Part shown: piece after piece, positions 14,402 to 21,831 of the stretch | Position numbering within the stretch: position 1 is the first letter of the stretch | How the letters are laid out: each line of letters begins with the position of its first letter | Assembly (NCBI GenBank): GCA_029239545.1 | Contig: JARBUQ010000009.1 | Location: 1 to 24,085 of the forward strand | From: Paenibacillus sp. | Lineage (GTDB): Bacteria > Bacillota > Bacilli > Paenibacillales > NBRC-103111 | DNA: 24,085 nt | Direction: 5' to 3' | The notes under the pieces: generated by a model | The model's input: only the letters and a program-made list of their open reading frames with translations | Database searches by the model: none | Told to the model about the DNA's origin: nothing | Position numbers and translations under genes: made by a program

Positions 14402-15664
14402 ATGGGCCAAAACGATTCTCCTCACCAAACACCGCTTGTCACGGTAATAACGCCTTCCTTTCAGCAAGCCAAATATATTCGCGAGACGATAGAGAGTGTG
14501 TGGTCACAGGGATATCCGAATTTGGAGCATATTGTTGTAGATGGGGGCTCCACGGACGGCACAGTAAAAATTTTGGAGAAATACGCTAAGCAATATCCGA
14601 ACTTCCGATATATATCCGAACGGGACCGCGGACAATCGCATGCCCTCAACAAAGGCTTGAAGATGGCCAAAGGGGACATTATCGGTTGGTTAAATTCAGA
14701 TGATACGTATCATCCCAGAGCTATTCGCAGAGCTACCGATATGTTGACCAAACATTCCAAGTACGGTGTAGTATACGGCAAAGCCTTCCATACCGATGCA
14801 AACAATAAACAGCTGTATGCGTACCCGGTAGATCCCGCCATTAGTAACGCACGCTTGTACAATGTATGTACATTATGCCAGCCTGCTGTATTTATGCGTA
14901 AAAAAGTTCTCGATCAAGCGGGTCCTATCGATGAATCCTTGCATTTCTGTATGGATTATGATCTTTGGATGCGTCTCAGCAAAACCCATAAGTTCGGCTT
15001 CATTAACGAGGTGTTAGCTAATTCGAGGCTTCATCAGGAAGCCAAGAGCGTGAGGCAGTACTTCACAGTCGGATTGCCGGAAATCATACGAACCAGCCTT
15101 AAAAACTACGGTAAAGTTTCCAATCATTGGTTGTTTCAATTTATATCGCATCATATGTCGGAAGGACCGGCCTGGTTGGTGGAGCACTTGAAGACCTTTC
15201 AAGTATTGGGGGCAACGCCTCGGGTTCGACAGACTAACCGATACGAGGACAACTGGGTGCCTCCCCGTCTGACAGTTGACATCCAAGGTGGTGAGAAGGC
15301 AGGGATTCCGCTGGAGAGCCTTCTGGTAACAGGGGAGCATCTTCTGCCCGAAATGCATTCCGGGATTGGGAAGCTTCAATGGGAAATACTCTTAAATGGC
15401 CGCAAAATCCGTACGATGGAGATAAGCAGAGGGAAGTTTGCAGTTGAAATTCCGCTTCCCCCAAACACCTATTCTTGCAAGATAGAGATTCGCTCCCGCG
15501 CCTTCCTTGTTCCAAGCAAGATCAAGATGAATTCGGATAACCGGGAGCTTAGCTTTCGAGCGAAACACATTGTTGCCCTGACGAAGAGTGAGGTCAAGCT
15601 GTACAAACTATTGGAGCAGGATCCGGCAGCTGTAGGAGATTGGCTAATGGCCCATAGAAAATAA
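14402..15664 (+). CDS. Family 2 glycosyltransferase with C-terminal beta-rich domain
   Basis: GT-A glycosyltransferase of 420 residues. The catalytic domain covers roughly residues 10-270: VTVITPSFQQAKYIRETIES, VVDGGSTDGT, SERDRGQSHALNKGL, WLNSDD as the DXD-like motif, and FCMDYDLWMRL as the acceptor-side acidic motif. This subtype is common in O-antigen and capsule clusters. A further ~140 residues follow with alternating hydrophobic strands (LQWEILLNGRKIRTMEI and similar) that look like a beta-sandwich of unknown role. The frame extends upstream to an ATG at 14357 inside the fucose synthase gene. The ATG at 14402 is preferred because the domain begins soon after it and GAGAGGTG lies 9 nt upstream. 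It is 5 nt after the fucose synthase stop, so a fucosyl transfer role is plausible but unproven. Confidence 0.86.
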   Translation: MGQNDSPHQTPLVTVITPSFQQAKYIRETIESVWSQGYPNLEHIVVDGGSTDGTVKILEKYAKQYPNFRYISERDRGQSHALNKGLKMAKGDIIGWLNSDDTYHPRAIRRATDMLTKHSKYGVVYGKAFHTDANNKQLYAYPVDPAISNARLYNVCTLCQPAVFMRKKVLDQAGPIDESLHFCMDYDLWMRLSKTHKFGFINEVLANSRLHQEAKSVRQYFTVGLPEIIRTSLKNYGKVSNHWLFQFISHHMSEGPAWLVEHLKTFQVLGATPRVRQTNRYEDNWVPPRLTVDIQGGEKAGIPLESLLVTGEHLLPEMHSGIGKLQWEILLNGRKIRTMEISRGKFAVEIPLPPNTYSCKIEIRSRAFLVPSKIKMNSDNRELSFRAKHIVALTKSEVKLYKLLEQDPAAVGDWLMAHRK

Positions 15665-15686
15665 GCAGCAACAGGACAGAACCAAG

Positions 15687-15724
15687 ACAGCCCTTCATCG
15701 GCCATGATAGCCGGGGAGGGCTGT
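15687..15724. terminator. Hairpin between convergent genes, probable two-way terminator
   Basis: ACAGCCCT (15687-15694) and AGGGCTGT (15717-15724) form a perfect 8-bp stem, with an inner CGGC/GCCG pairing in the loop. It lies between the ends of two convergent genes, 22 nt after one stop and 40 nt from the other. T tracts are weak on both sides. Confidence 0.6.
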
Positions 15725-15763
15725 TGTGTACTGCTCTGGCTTGCCTCGGGTACGGCTGCTTAG

Positions 15764-16711
15764 CTAACGAGCTTGTTCACATTTCTCAACAGCCTCGCGA
15801 ATGTAATCCACGAATTGCTGCACACGAGCCTCAGTCGTATGTCTGCCCCTTATCAGTTCATAGCCATTCCTCGCAATTCGCTCTCTTTCCTTATCGTCTT
15901 TTGCATAGTGTTTTGCAAGTCGAACGAAATTGTCTTTGTTGATTTCTACGAATGTGTCTCCATCAATGAACCCCAAATCCTTCAGCTCAGGCATTCCAGT
16001 TGCCAAGAGCAAAGTGTTGCACGCAGGAATTTCAAAATATTTTCCCACTGGACAATGATACATCGAACCGTCGGTCATAAATAGCTTGGCTTTGTTAATT
16101 TCCTGGGCATAGTTGCTTCCCAGCATGAGCTTTTTCTGTTCGGTTTTGGAGAATATGCGATACCCGGGATGAGAGTGATGGACAAAACCCGGAAGCCGGC
16201 TCATTGCCGTGAGCATTTCTTTACGGAATGGGTACATGTGCGATTTGGAGCCCATCATCAAATAATTGATCGTTTTCTTGAACTTATAATCCTTGAAAAC
16301 AGGGGGATAGGCATGGTGGGGGAGCCAGCGGAAACGATTCTTATACCCGGGAAAGGAAGTCAGAAAAGCGTCCCGATAATAAGCAAACACCAAATTGATT
16401 TTATTTCTATTGACAAATTTTTTGAATGAGTTTCTTTTGCGTTGGGGGTCGGTGTGCAAAATTCCTTTGGGAATTGTGATCTGGTCCAGCCCTTTAATTT
16501 TATTGCAAAAGGCTTCTAGAAAGTTATCTATATATATGAACTGTGGGGTAAACGGAAGGTTGTTTATGATTTGATGGATGTCCCCTGTCTTTTGCACGAA
16601 ACAAACCTCAACCTCCGGGTGTTTGGCCAACACCTTCTTGAAATATTCCCGGTTTTGAAAAGTAAAGTTAGTCAAATCTTGTGTGAAATACAGCAGTTTG
16701 ATTTTATTCAT
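15764..16711 (-). CDS. CgeB-like glycosyltransferase, no tail
   Basis: Predicted GT-B glycosyltransferase of 315 residues, last gene of the minus-strand operon. The C-terminal half fits the Glyco_trans_1_2 type found in CgeB proteins: NKAKLFMTDGSMYHCPVGKYFEIPACNTLLLA, followed by GDTFVEIN and a helical end. It begins directly with the catalytic domain (IKLLYFTQDL) and lacks the basic/GX3 tail of the two CgeB-type genes on the plus strand. AGGAGG lies 9 nt before the ATG, within the end of the upstream gene, and the start overlaps that gene's stop by 4 bp. From its operon it may transfer the amino sugar made by the aminotransferase, dehydratase and acyltransferase. The protein is rich in Lys and Asn compared with its neighbours. 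Confidence 0.82.
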   Translation of the reverse strand: MNKIKLLYFTQDLTNFTFQNREYFKKVLAKHPEVEVCFVQKTGDIHQIINNLPFTPQFIYIDNFLEAFCNKIKGLDQITIPKGILHTDPQRKRNSFKKFVNRNKINLVFAYYRDAFLTSFPGYKNRFRWLPHHAYPPVFKDYKFKKTINYLMMGSKSHMYPFRKEMLTAMSRLPGFVHHSHPGYRIFSKTEQKKLMLGSNYAQEINKAKLFMTDGSMYHCPVGKYFEIPACNTLLLATGMPELKDLGFIDGDTFVEINKDNFVRLAKHYAKDDKERERIARNGYELIRGRHTTEARVQQFVDYIREAVEKCEQAR

Positions 16712-17562
16712 ATACGGATTCCTCCTGCTGCGGGAGGCAGCTTAAGTGTTTTTCGGACTTCGATTGGTGAAGCAAGCGGCCGATCATAGGCTTTGGCCAG
16801 AGCAGTGACTCGTCGAACGAGGTCTGAATTTGTGGCAAGAATGTTTTTGCTCCGATCCAGCCATATATTATCCTCAAGTCCTACACGGACCCCATCCGCC
16901 ATAATTACGCCGAGCGCATTCATCGATTGCTGGGTTTGTCCGATCCCGGTCAAGGCGAAGCAGGAGTCAGAAGGCAAATCATTAATGAGCATTCCCGCAT
17001 GCATTAGTGTGGCCTGAGCGCTGGCCAGGTTCCCAAGAAGGATATTGAAATAGTAAGGGGGCTCCAGAATTCCCTTGCGAATCATATATTTGGCAAAATT
17101 AATCATGCCCAGATCGAATACTTCCAGTTCCGGTTTAATCCCTCTTTCCTTCATCAATAAGGCTAACTGCATAATCATATCCGGACTATTCACACTGGCG
17201 GTAGCAGGGAAATTGAGCGAGCTTAAAGTCAGACTAGCCATATCCGGCTTGCTCTCATCTATTAGCTGGAGCACGTCGGATCTCTGCTCTAAGCTTGAGA
17301 AATTCCTCCCGCTTGTAGAAGCGACAATGATCAGGTCTGGTCTGTGACGACGAATTCCCGTGAGGATGTCCGCGTACACCTCTTTCTTATATGTCGGTGC
17401 ACCGGTATGGTCTCTGGCGTGCAAATGAACGATTGCGATTCCTAGCTCAGCACATTGCAGCACCTCCTCCACGATCTCTTCCGGACTTATTGGAACATGA
17501 GGAGTCATCTCTTTAGTAGGAATCATCCCGGTAGGGGCAAAGTTAATGATCAGCTTGTTCAT
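16708..17562 (-). CDS. Beta-keto acid cleavage enzyme (BKACE, DUF849)
   Basis: TIM-barrel Zn-dependent enzyme of 284 residues. Family members exchange the acyl part of a beta-keto acid with acetyl-CoA, giving acetoacetate and a new acyl-CoA. From the chosen start, His46 and His48 (VHLHARD) and Glu230 (VRVGLEDN) fall at the same numbers as the metal ligands recalled for the characterised lysine-fermentation enzyme Kce. Ser82, Arg226 and Asp231 also coincide. Position 14, Glu in Kce and tied to the substrate amino group, is Ile here, so the substrate probably lacks that amine. The frame is open to 17616, but the ATG at 17562 has AGGAGG 8 nt upstream. It overlaps the acyltransferase gene by 20 bp, so it may supply an unusual acyl-CoA for sugar acylation. 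Confidence 0.87.
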   Translation of the reverse strand: MNKLIINFAPTGMIPTKEMTPHVPISPEEIVEEVLQCAELGIAIVHLHARDHTGAPTYKKEVYADILTGIRRHRPDLIIVASTSGRNFSSLEQRSDVLQLIDESKPDMASLTLSSLNFPATASVNSPDMIMQLALLMKERGIKPELEVFDLGMINFAKYMIRKGILEPPYYFNILLGNLASAQATLMHAGMLINDLPSDSCFALTGIGQTQQSMNALGVIMADGVRVGLEDNIWLDRSKNILATNSDLVRRVTALAKAYDRPLASPIEVRKTLKLPPAAGGIRI

Positions 17563-18265
17563 AGGGCAGTCCTCCTGTTGACGGTTTGGCATTAGCGATA
17601 GGCTTGGCTGGCACACCTACAACGGTCTGGTTATTGTCTACATGGCGCGTAACAACCGCTCCTGCTCCCACAATGGCGTCCTCTCCAACCGTAATATGCG
17701 GCAGCAGGCTGGCTCCGAGACCGATGAATGCTCTTGGCTTCAAACAGCTGAATCCTCCAATACGCACGCCATGTGCAGCCTGAGAACAGTCCATCAGGAC
17801 CGAATTGTGGCCAATGGAGACGGATTTATTGATGATGGTGTGATTCCCGATCTGAACATCAGGATCAATGACCGTGCCAGGCAGTACGATATTCCCGATA
17901 CCCAATGTGGCGAAAGGCGAGATTACGGTTTGGGGATGAATAGCATTGATAAAAGTAAGCGGTCTATAGGCATCAGCCAGCTTCTTCCTGATGGTGTTGC
18001 CTGCGATGGCTATGATGAAGCTCGTATGGTGGAGTCGAGACAGATGCACTATTATAGCTGCTATCGGACCGAAGACAGGATACCCATGGATATGCTGGCC
18101 GATGGACACTTCCTGATCGTCAAGAAAAGCGATAGACGCTGTCTCCTTGTTAGCTATGAGAATATCAAGCGTAAGCAGACCCAGACTGCCTGCTCCTATG
18201 ATAAGCACCATCTTATTGTGATTATGGGAATGCATCCATTGTTCAAATTTCTTCAGACTTTCCAT
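17543..18265 (-). CDS. PglD-like sugar O/N-acyltransferase (left-handed beta-helix)
   Basis: Acyltransferase of 240 residues with an N-terminal nucleotide-sugar-binding Rossmann-like domain (MVLIIGAGSLGLLTLDIL from residue 19) and a C-terminal left-handed beta-helix of hexapeptide repeats (from ~115). His153 in SIGHNSVLMDC lies where PglD has its catalytic base, and AIVGAGAVVTRHV and VVGVPAKPIA close the helix as usual. PglD-type enzymes acetylate the 4-amino group of UDP-4-amino-4,6-dideoxy sugars, giving UDP-diNAc-bacillosamine. Here the donor could be another acyl-CoA, because the BKACE gene overlaps its 3' end. GAAAGGTGAAGGTG precedes the ATG at 18265. The first ~18 residues extend beyond the core domain and are His-rich (HSHNHN). 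Confidence 0.85.
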   Translation of the reverse strand: MESLKKFEQWMHSHNHNKMVLIIGAGSLGLLTLDILIANKETASIAFLDDQEVSIGQHIHGYPVFGPIAAIIVHLSRLHHTSFIIAIAGNTIRKKLADAYRPLTFINAIHPQTVISPFATLGIGNIVLPGTVIDPDVQIGNHTIINKSVSIGHNSVLMDCSQAAHGVRIGGFSCLKPRAFIGLGASLLPHITVGEDAIVGAGAVVTRHVDNNQTVVGVPAKPIANAKPSTGGLPYEQADH

Positions 18266-18287
18266 ATGTCAGCACCTTCACCTTTCT

Positions 18288-19397
18288 TTATGAAATTGGA
18301 TTAACCGAATCCTGTGAAGGGAAATGGGGCAGAAGCTGCTGGAACAGAGCTTTGATTGCAGCCGCAGAGGTAAGATCGTTGTCCTGCTCAATCATGTTCT
18401 CGAGCTTGTTCAGCCATTGGTACAGCTGCTCCTTATTCGTGAATTCCCGAGCGTTGCAGATCCAGATCCGGTCGTGTTTGGTTGCCCGGATTCCTTCCTC
18501 ATGAGTTAACAGCTCCTCCACGAGTTTCTCTCCCGGGCGGATCCCGATATATACGATAGCGATGTCCTTATGCGGCTCCAGGTTATATAAACGAATCAGT
18601 CGTTCAGCAAGCTCAGTGATTCGAACGGGCTGACCCATATCAAGCACGAATATTTCCCCCCCTTGAGCGAATGCGCCAGCCTGCATGACTAATTGCACGG
18701 CCTCGCGTATCGTCATCAAATAACGCACCATTTCGCGGTGTGTGACGGTAATAGGACCACCTGCCAGAATTTGCTGTTGAAACAGTGGAATGAAGCTTCC
18801 TCGACTTCCTAATACATTGCCGAATCGGACAATGCTGAACTTCGTGTGGCTGCTCTCATTTTTAGCTTGGACAAGCATTTCGGATATTCGCTTCGTAGCT
18901 CCCATAATGCTGGAGGGTTTCACTGTCTTATCCGTAGAGATGAATACGACCTTGTCAGCTTCGAAATGATGGGCGAGTTCAATAATATTGCGTGTACCGA
19001 ATATGTTGTTCGTCACGGCCTCGGCGCAGTTCAGCTCCATCAATGGAACATGCTTGTGAGCAGCAGCATGGAACACAATCGAAGGCAGGAAAGCACTGAA
19101 TATATCCTTCATCCGCTTGTGATTGCGAATATCGGCAATGATCGGCTGCCTTGCAGTAAGCGGATGAATTCGGGCAAGCTCCAGGTCAATTGTATAAATA
19201 CCGTTTTCTTCATGATCGACCATCACTAACAGCTTCGGTTGAAACAGAGCGATATGTCTGCATAATTCCGAACCGATCGATCCCCCAGCTCCAGTAACCA
19301 TTACAACTCGATTCGTTACATAAGCGGCGATCTCCGGGCGATCTATCGCAGCAGGCTGTCGATCCATCAATTGCTCCACATTAACAAGGTTTATCAT
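18288..19397 (-). CDS. UDP-N-acetylglucosamine 4,6-dehydratase (soluble PglF/CapD-type)
   Basis: Extended SDR of 369 residues corresponding to the catalytic half of PglF/CapD-like proteins, without their membrane domain. Motifs: VMVTGAGGSIGSELCRHI, FHAAAHKHVPLME, NNIFGTRNIIELA, the active-site STDKTVKP followed by SSIMGATKR where Met replaces the usual Tyr before xxxK, RFGNVLGSRGSFIP, and IGIRPGEKLVEELL. This pattern fits enzymes that dehydrate UDP-GlcNAc to UDP-2-acetamido-2,6-dideoxy-4-hexulose. The short N-terminal piece LMDRQPAAIDRPEIAAYV matches the linker just after the missing membrane region. The frame runs to a TTG at 19412, but GGAGGGG (19410-19404) lies 6 nt before the ATG at 19397. 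It follows the aminotransferase by 15 nt. Confidence 0.9.
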   Translation of the reverse strand: MINLVNVEQLMDRQPAAIDRPEIAAYVTNRVVMVTGAGGSIGSELCRHIALFQPKLLVMVDHEENGIYTIDLELARIHPLTARQPIIADIRNHKRMKDIFSAFLPSIVFHAAAHKHVPLMELNCAEAVTNNIFGTRNIIELAHHFEADKVVFISTDKTVKPSSIMGATKRISEMLVQAKNESSHTKFSIVRFGNVLGSRGSFIPLFQQQILAGGPITVTHREMVRYLMTIREAVQLVMQAGAFAQGGEIFVLDMGQPVRITELAERLIRLYNLEPHKDIAIVYIGIRPGEKLVEELLTHEEGIRATKHDRIWICNAREFTNKEQLYQWLNKLENMIEQDNDLTSAAAIKALFQQLLPHFPSQDSVNPIS

Positions 19398-19412
19398 CGT
19401 TCTCCCCTCCAA

Positions 19413-20561
19413 TTAGCTTGAAGTATGAAGCAATGCCGCTTGAACGGCAGCAATAACTCGATCTTGATCAACTTCAGTCAAGCTCGAACCGGACGGCACG
19501 CAAATTCCTGTACGGAACAACCGGTCTGATACGCTTTCTTGCTCCTTGTGAGGGTAATAGCTGCTCGTTTTGAATAAGGGTTGAAGATGCATGGGCTTCC
19601 AGACGGGTCGCGCTTCAATGTTTCTTTCCGCTAAGGCTTCAATGATTTGCAGCGCCGTAACTCCTGCCTTATCACAATCAACAGTGAAAGCAGTGAGCCA
19701 ACGAGTGGAATGATTATAGGGAGCCTCGGGTGCGAATTCTATTCCTTCGAAACCGGACAGCTGCTCGAAATAGCGGGTGAACACTTTACGACGGGCCTCA
19801 ACCCGTGCATCCAGCACTTGCAGCTGCGCTCGGCCGATTCCTGCCAGAATGTTGCTTAAGCGGTAATTGTAGCCGATTCGGCTGTGCTCATAATGCAAGG
19901 CTGGATCACGCGCTTGCGTGGCGAGAAAACGTGCTTGCTCAAGGAGAGCTTGGTCATCGGAGACTAACATGCCGCCGCCTGATGTTGTAATGATTTTATT
20001 GCCGTTAAAGGAGTAAACCCCGAGCTTCCCGAACGTCCCGCTTGCCTTTGCCTTATAAGTGGCTCCTAATGATTCTGCTGCATCTTCTATTAAGGGAATC
20101 TCGTAATGCTCACAAATGGCAAGCAAAGCTTCCATGTCAGCGCATTGTCCATAGAGACTGACCACTATAACTGCCTTAGGCAAGCAATGCTTGAGCTCTG
20201 CCTGTTCACAAGCTCGCTTCAACGCAGCAGGGGACATATTCCATGAAGCGGGTTCTGAATCAATGAAGACAGGCTGCGCTCCTTCATACAGAATAGGATT
20301 CGCGCTGGCCACGAAAGTAAGCGTAGAGCAGAATACAGTATCTCCAGCCTGAACTCCGAGCAGTTTGAGAGCAAGATGCAGTGCAGACGTTCCGGAGCTC
20401 AGCGCAGTTGCTCCGGCAGAACCCACGTAACGGGCGACTTCCTCCTCAAAGCGATCTACATGCGGACCGACTGGTGCAATCCAGTTATCCTGCAATGCTT
20501 CTTCGACCATGGCTCGCTCCAGCTCCCCGAGATGAGGCGGAGATAAGTATATTCGTTTCAT
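19413..20561 (-). CDS. DegT/DnrJ/EryC1/StrS sugar aminotransferase (PglE-like)
   Basis: PLP-dependent aminotransferase of 382 residues, normal for the family. It adds an amino group to a 4-keto nucleotide sugar, here probably the product of the dehydratase next to it. Landmarks: SPPHLGELERAMVEEAL and NWIAPVGPHV at the N-terminus, SSGTSALHLAL, STLTFVASANPI, IEDAAESLGA, and SFNGNKIITTSGGG with PLP-binding Lys189. IGYNYRLSNILAGIGRAQL and the closing GICVPSGSSLT are also typical. It is the first gene of the minus-strand operon. The nearest good ribosome binding site, AGGAGAGG, is 21 nt before the ATG, unusually far, and no better in-frame start exists upstream. Initiation may therefore be weak or use an unusual codon nearer that site. 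Confidence 0.9.
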   Translation of the reverse strand: MKRIYLSPPHLGELERAMVEEALQDNWIAPVGPHVDRFEEEVARYVGSAGATALSSGTSALHLALKLLGVQAGDTVFCSTLTFVASANPILYEGAQPVFIDSEPASWNMSPAALKRACEQAELKHCLPKAVIVVSLYGQCADMEALLAICEHYEIPLIEDAAESLGATYKAKASGTFGKLGVYSFNGNKIITTSGGGMLVSDDQALLEQARFLATQARDPALHYEHSRIGYNYRLSNILAGIGRAQLQVLDARVEARRKVFTRYFEQLSGFEGIEFAPEAPYNHSTRWLTAFTVDCDKAGVTALQIIEALAERNIEARPVWKPMHLQPLFKTSSYYPHKEQESVSDRLFRTGICVPSGSSLTEVDQDRVIAAVQAALLHTSS

Positions 20562-20719
20562 TCTCGTATCAGCGATGGGGATCCTCTCCTATCTGAAACT
20601 AGTACTCCTCTCTATGAATATGAAACTCTCGACCGATTGGATTGGACATGTATCTCAAGAAATGAGAATGCTGTATAGGTCAAACGCCAATTTCGGCTGG
20701 AGGGGAGAACTGTCCATGT

Positions 20720-20745
20720 ACGTCCACCAGCAGGAGCATAGAATA
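20720..20745 (+). promoter_or_regulatory. Sigma-K-like promoter candidate in the divergent region
   Basis: CATAGAATA (20737-20745) matches CATANNNTA exactly, with an AC at 20720-20721, 15 nt upstream. It sits 47 nt before the GTG of the guanylyltransferase gene. The upstream element TACGT is shared with the candidate before the fucose synthase gene. No equally good candidate was found for the minus-strand operon. Confidence 0.35.
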
Positions 20746-20792
20746 TACATGACATATCCTTTTGTCGCACTAACAGGGTAGGAGGGGATTCG

Positions 20793-21827
20793 GTGAAAAT
20801 TGTCATCATGGCCGGGGGAGTAGGGACCCGGTTTTGGCCTCGAAGCATTCCTTCGAGACCCAAACAGTTCCTGGCCCTCACTTCCGAGGAGACGATGATC
20901 CAAGAGACATATCGGCGGTTTTGCGAGTGGCTCCCTCCGTCGTCCGTATACGTCATTACGTCAGCCAACTACAAGCATCTCGTACAGGAGCAGCTTCCGA
21001 AGCTGGCCGATGCTCAGCTTCTTTTAGAGCCAGATCAGCGGGATACGGGGCCGTGTGTTGGGCTTACGGCCAGATATTTTCTGGATGCAGATGACGATGA
21101 GGTCATTGTCACCACACCATCGGATCAATATATTCCCGATAGTAAAGCTCTGATTGATTCACTTCATCAAGCCGAACAAGCTGCACTTGAGCAGCGAACC
21201 ATTGTAACGCTTGGTATTACTCCGACCAGACCGGAGACTGCTTTTGGTTATATTCAGGCTGAGGAACGCAGTCTTGACCACGGGATTTTGAGGGTAAGCG
21301 CCTTTATCGAGAAGCCCTCGCTTTTCAAAGCAGAACAGTTGGTGCAGCAGAAACATGTGTATTGGAACAGCGGAATTTGTATCTGGAAGCCTTCAACGAT
21401 TGCTTATTATATGAAGCAGCATCAGCAGGAGCTGTGGACTGTATTAACGCTCCCGAAGGACCAATTGATTCAAGCATATGCGAGCTTACCCAAGGTTTCT
21501 GTAGATTACGCCATCCTGGAGAAGGCAGAAACGATCTACACAATTCCAGTGCAATTTGAATGGGATGATGTGGGACTTTGGACTTCACTCGAGCGCATTC
21601 ATGCTCATGACAAGGATGGAAACATCTTACAGGGAGCCGGCTCAGCCTACCCCTATGCCGCTAAGACGAATATCATTTTCCTGGATCATGGCAAGGCCGT
21701 AGTGATCGGGGTGGAGGATCTTATTATCGTATCTACCGAGAACGGACTGTTAGTGTGCCACAAATCCCAGGAGCAGCAAATCAAGAATGTGCTTAAAGAG
21801 ATTGAACTATTGGAAAGGGGACATTAA
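20793..21827 (+). CDS. manC: Mannose-1-phosphate guanylyltransferase
   Basis: Makes GDP-mannose from mannose-1-phosphate and GTP. The N-terminal signature AGGVGTRFWPRSIPSRPKQF is complete, followed by EPDQRDTGPCVGL, VTTPSDQYI with the metal-binding Asp, TPTRPETAFGYIQ, FIEKP, NSGICIWKP and FEWDDVGLWTSLERI. At 344 residues it is the single-function form without the C-terminal phosphomannose isomerase domain of long ManC proteins. The start is a GTG with TAGGAGGGGATTCG upstream. It begins the second plus-strand block, 4 nt before the next gene. With the dehydratase that follows and the fucose synthase at 13446 it completes a GDP-fucose pathway from mannose-1-phosphate. Confidence 0.92.
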   Translation: MKIVIMAGGVGTRFWPRSIPSRPKQFLALTSEETMIQETYRRFCEWLPPSSVYVITSANYKHLVQEQLPKLADAQLLLEPDQRDTGPCVGLTARYFLDADDDEVIVTTPSDQYIPDSKALIDSLHQAEQAALEQRTIVTLGITPTRPETAFGYIQAEERSLDHGILRVSAFIEKPSLFKAEQLVQQKHVYWNSGICIWKPSTIAYYMKQHQQELWTVLTLPKDQLIQAYASLPKVSVDYAILEKAETIYTIPVQFEWDDVGLWTSLERIHAHDKDGNILQGAGSAYPYAAKTNIIFLDHGKAVVIGVEDLIIVSTENGLLVCHKSQEQQIKNVLKEIELLERGH

Positions 21828-21831
21828 CCGT

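Noticed and set aside
17642..18304. 220-codon plus-strand frame
   Set aside because: It is antisense to the PglD-like gene, whose hexapeptide repeats and active-site His are convincing.
20575..20781. Small plus-strand frame of 68 codons in the divergent region
   Set aside because: No ribosome binding site or family feature, and it overlaps the promoter candidate and leader.
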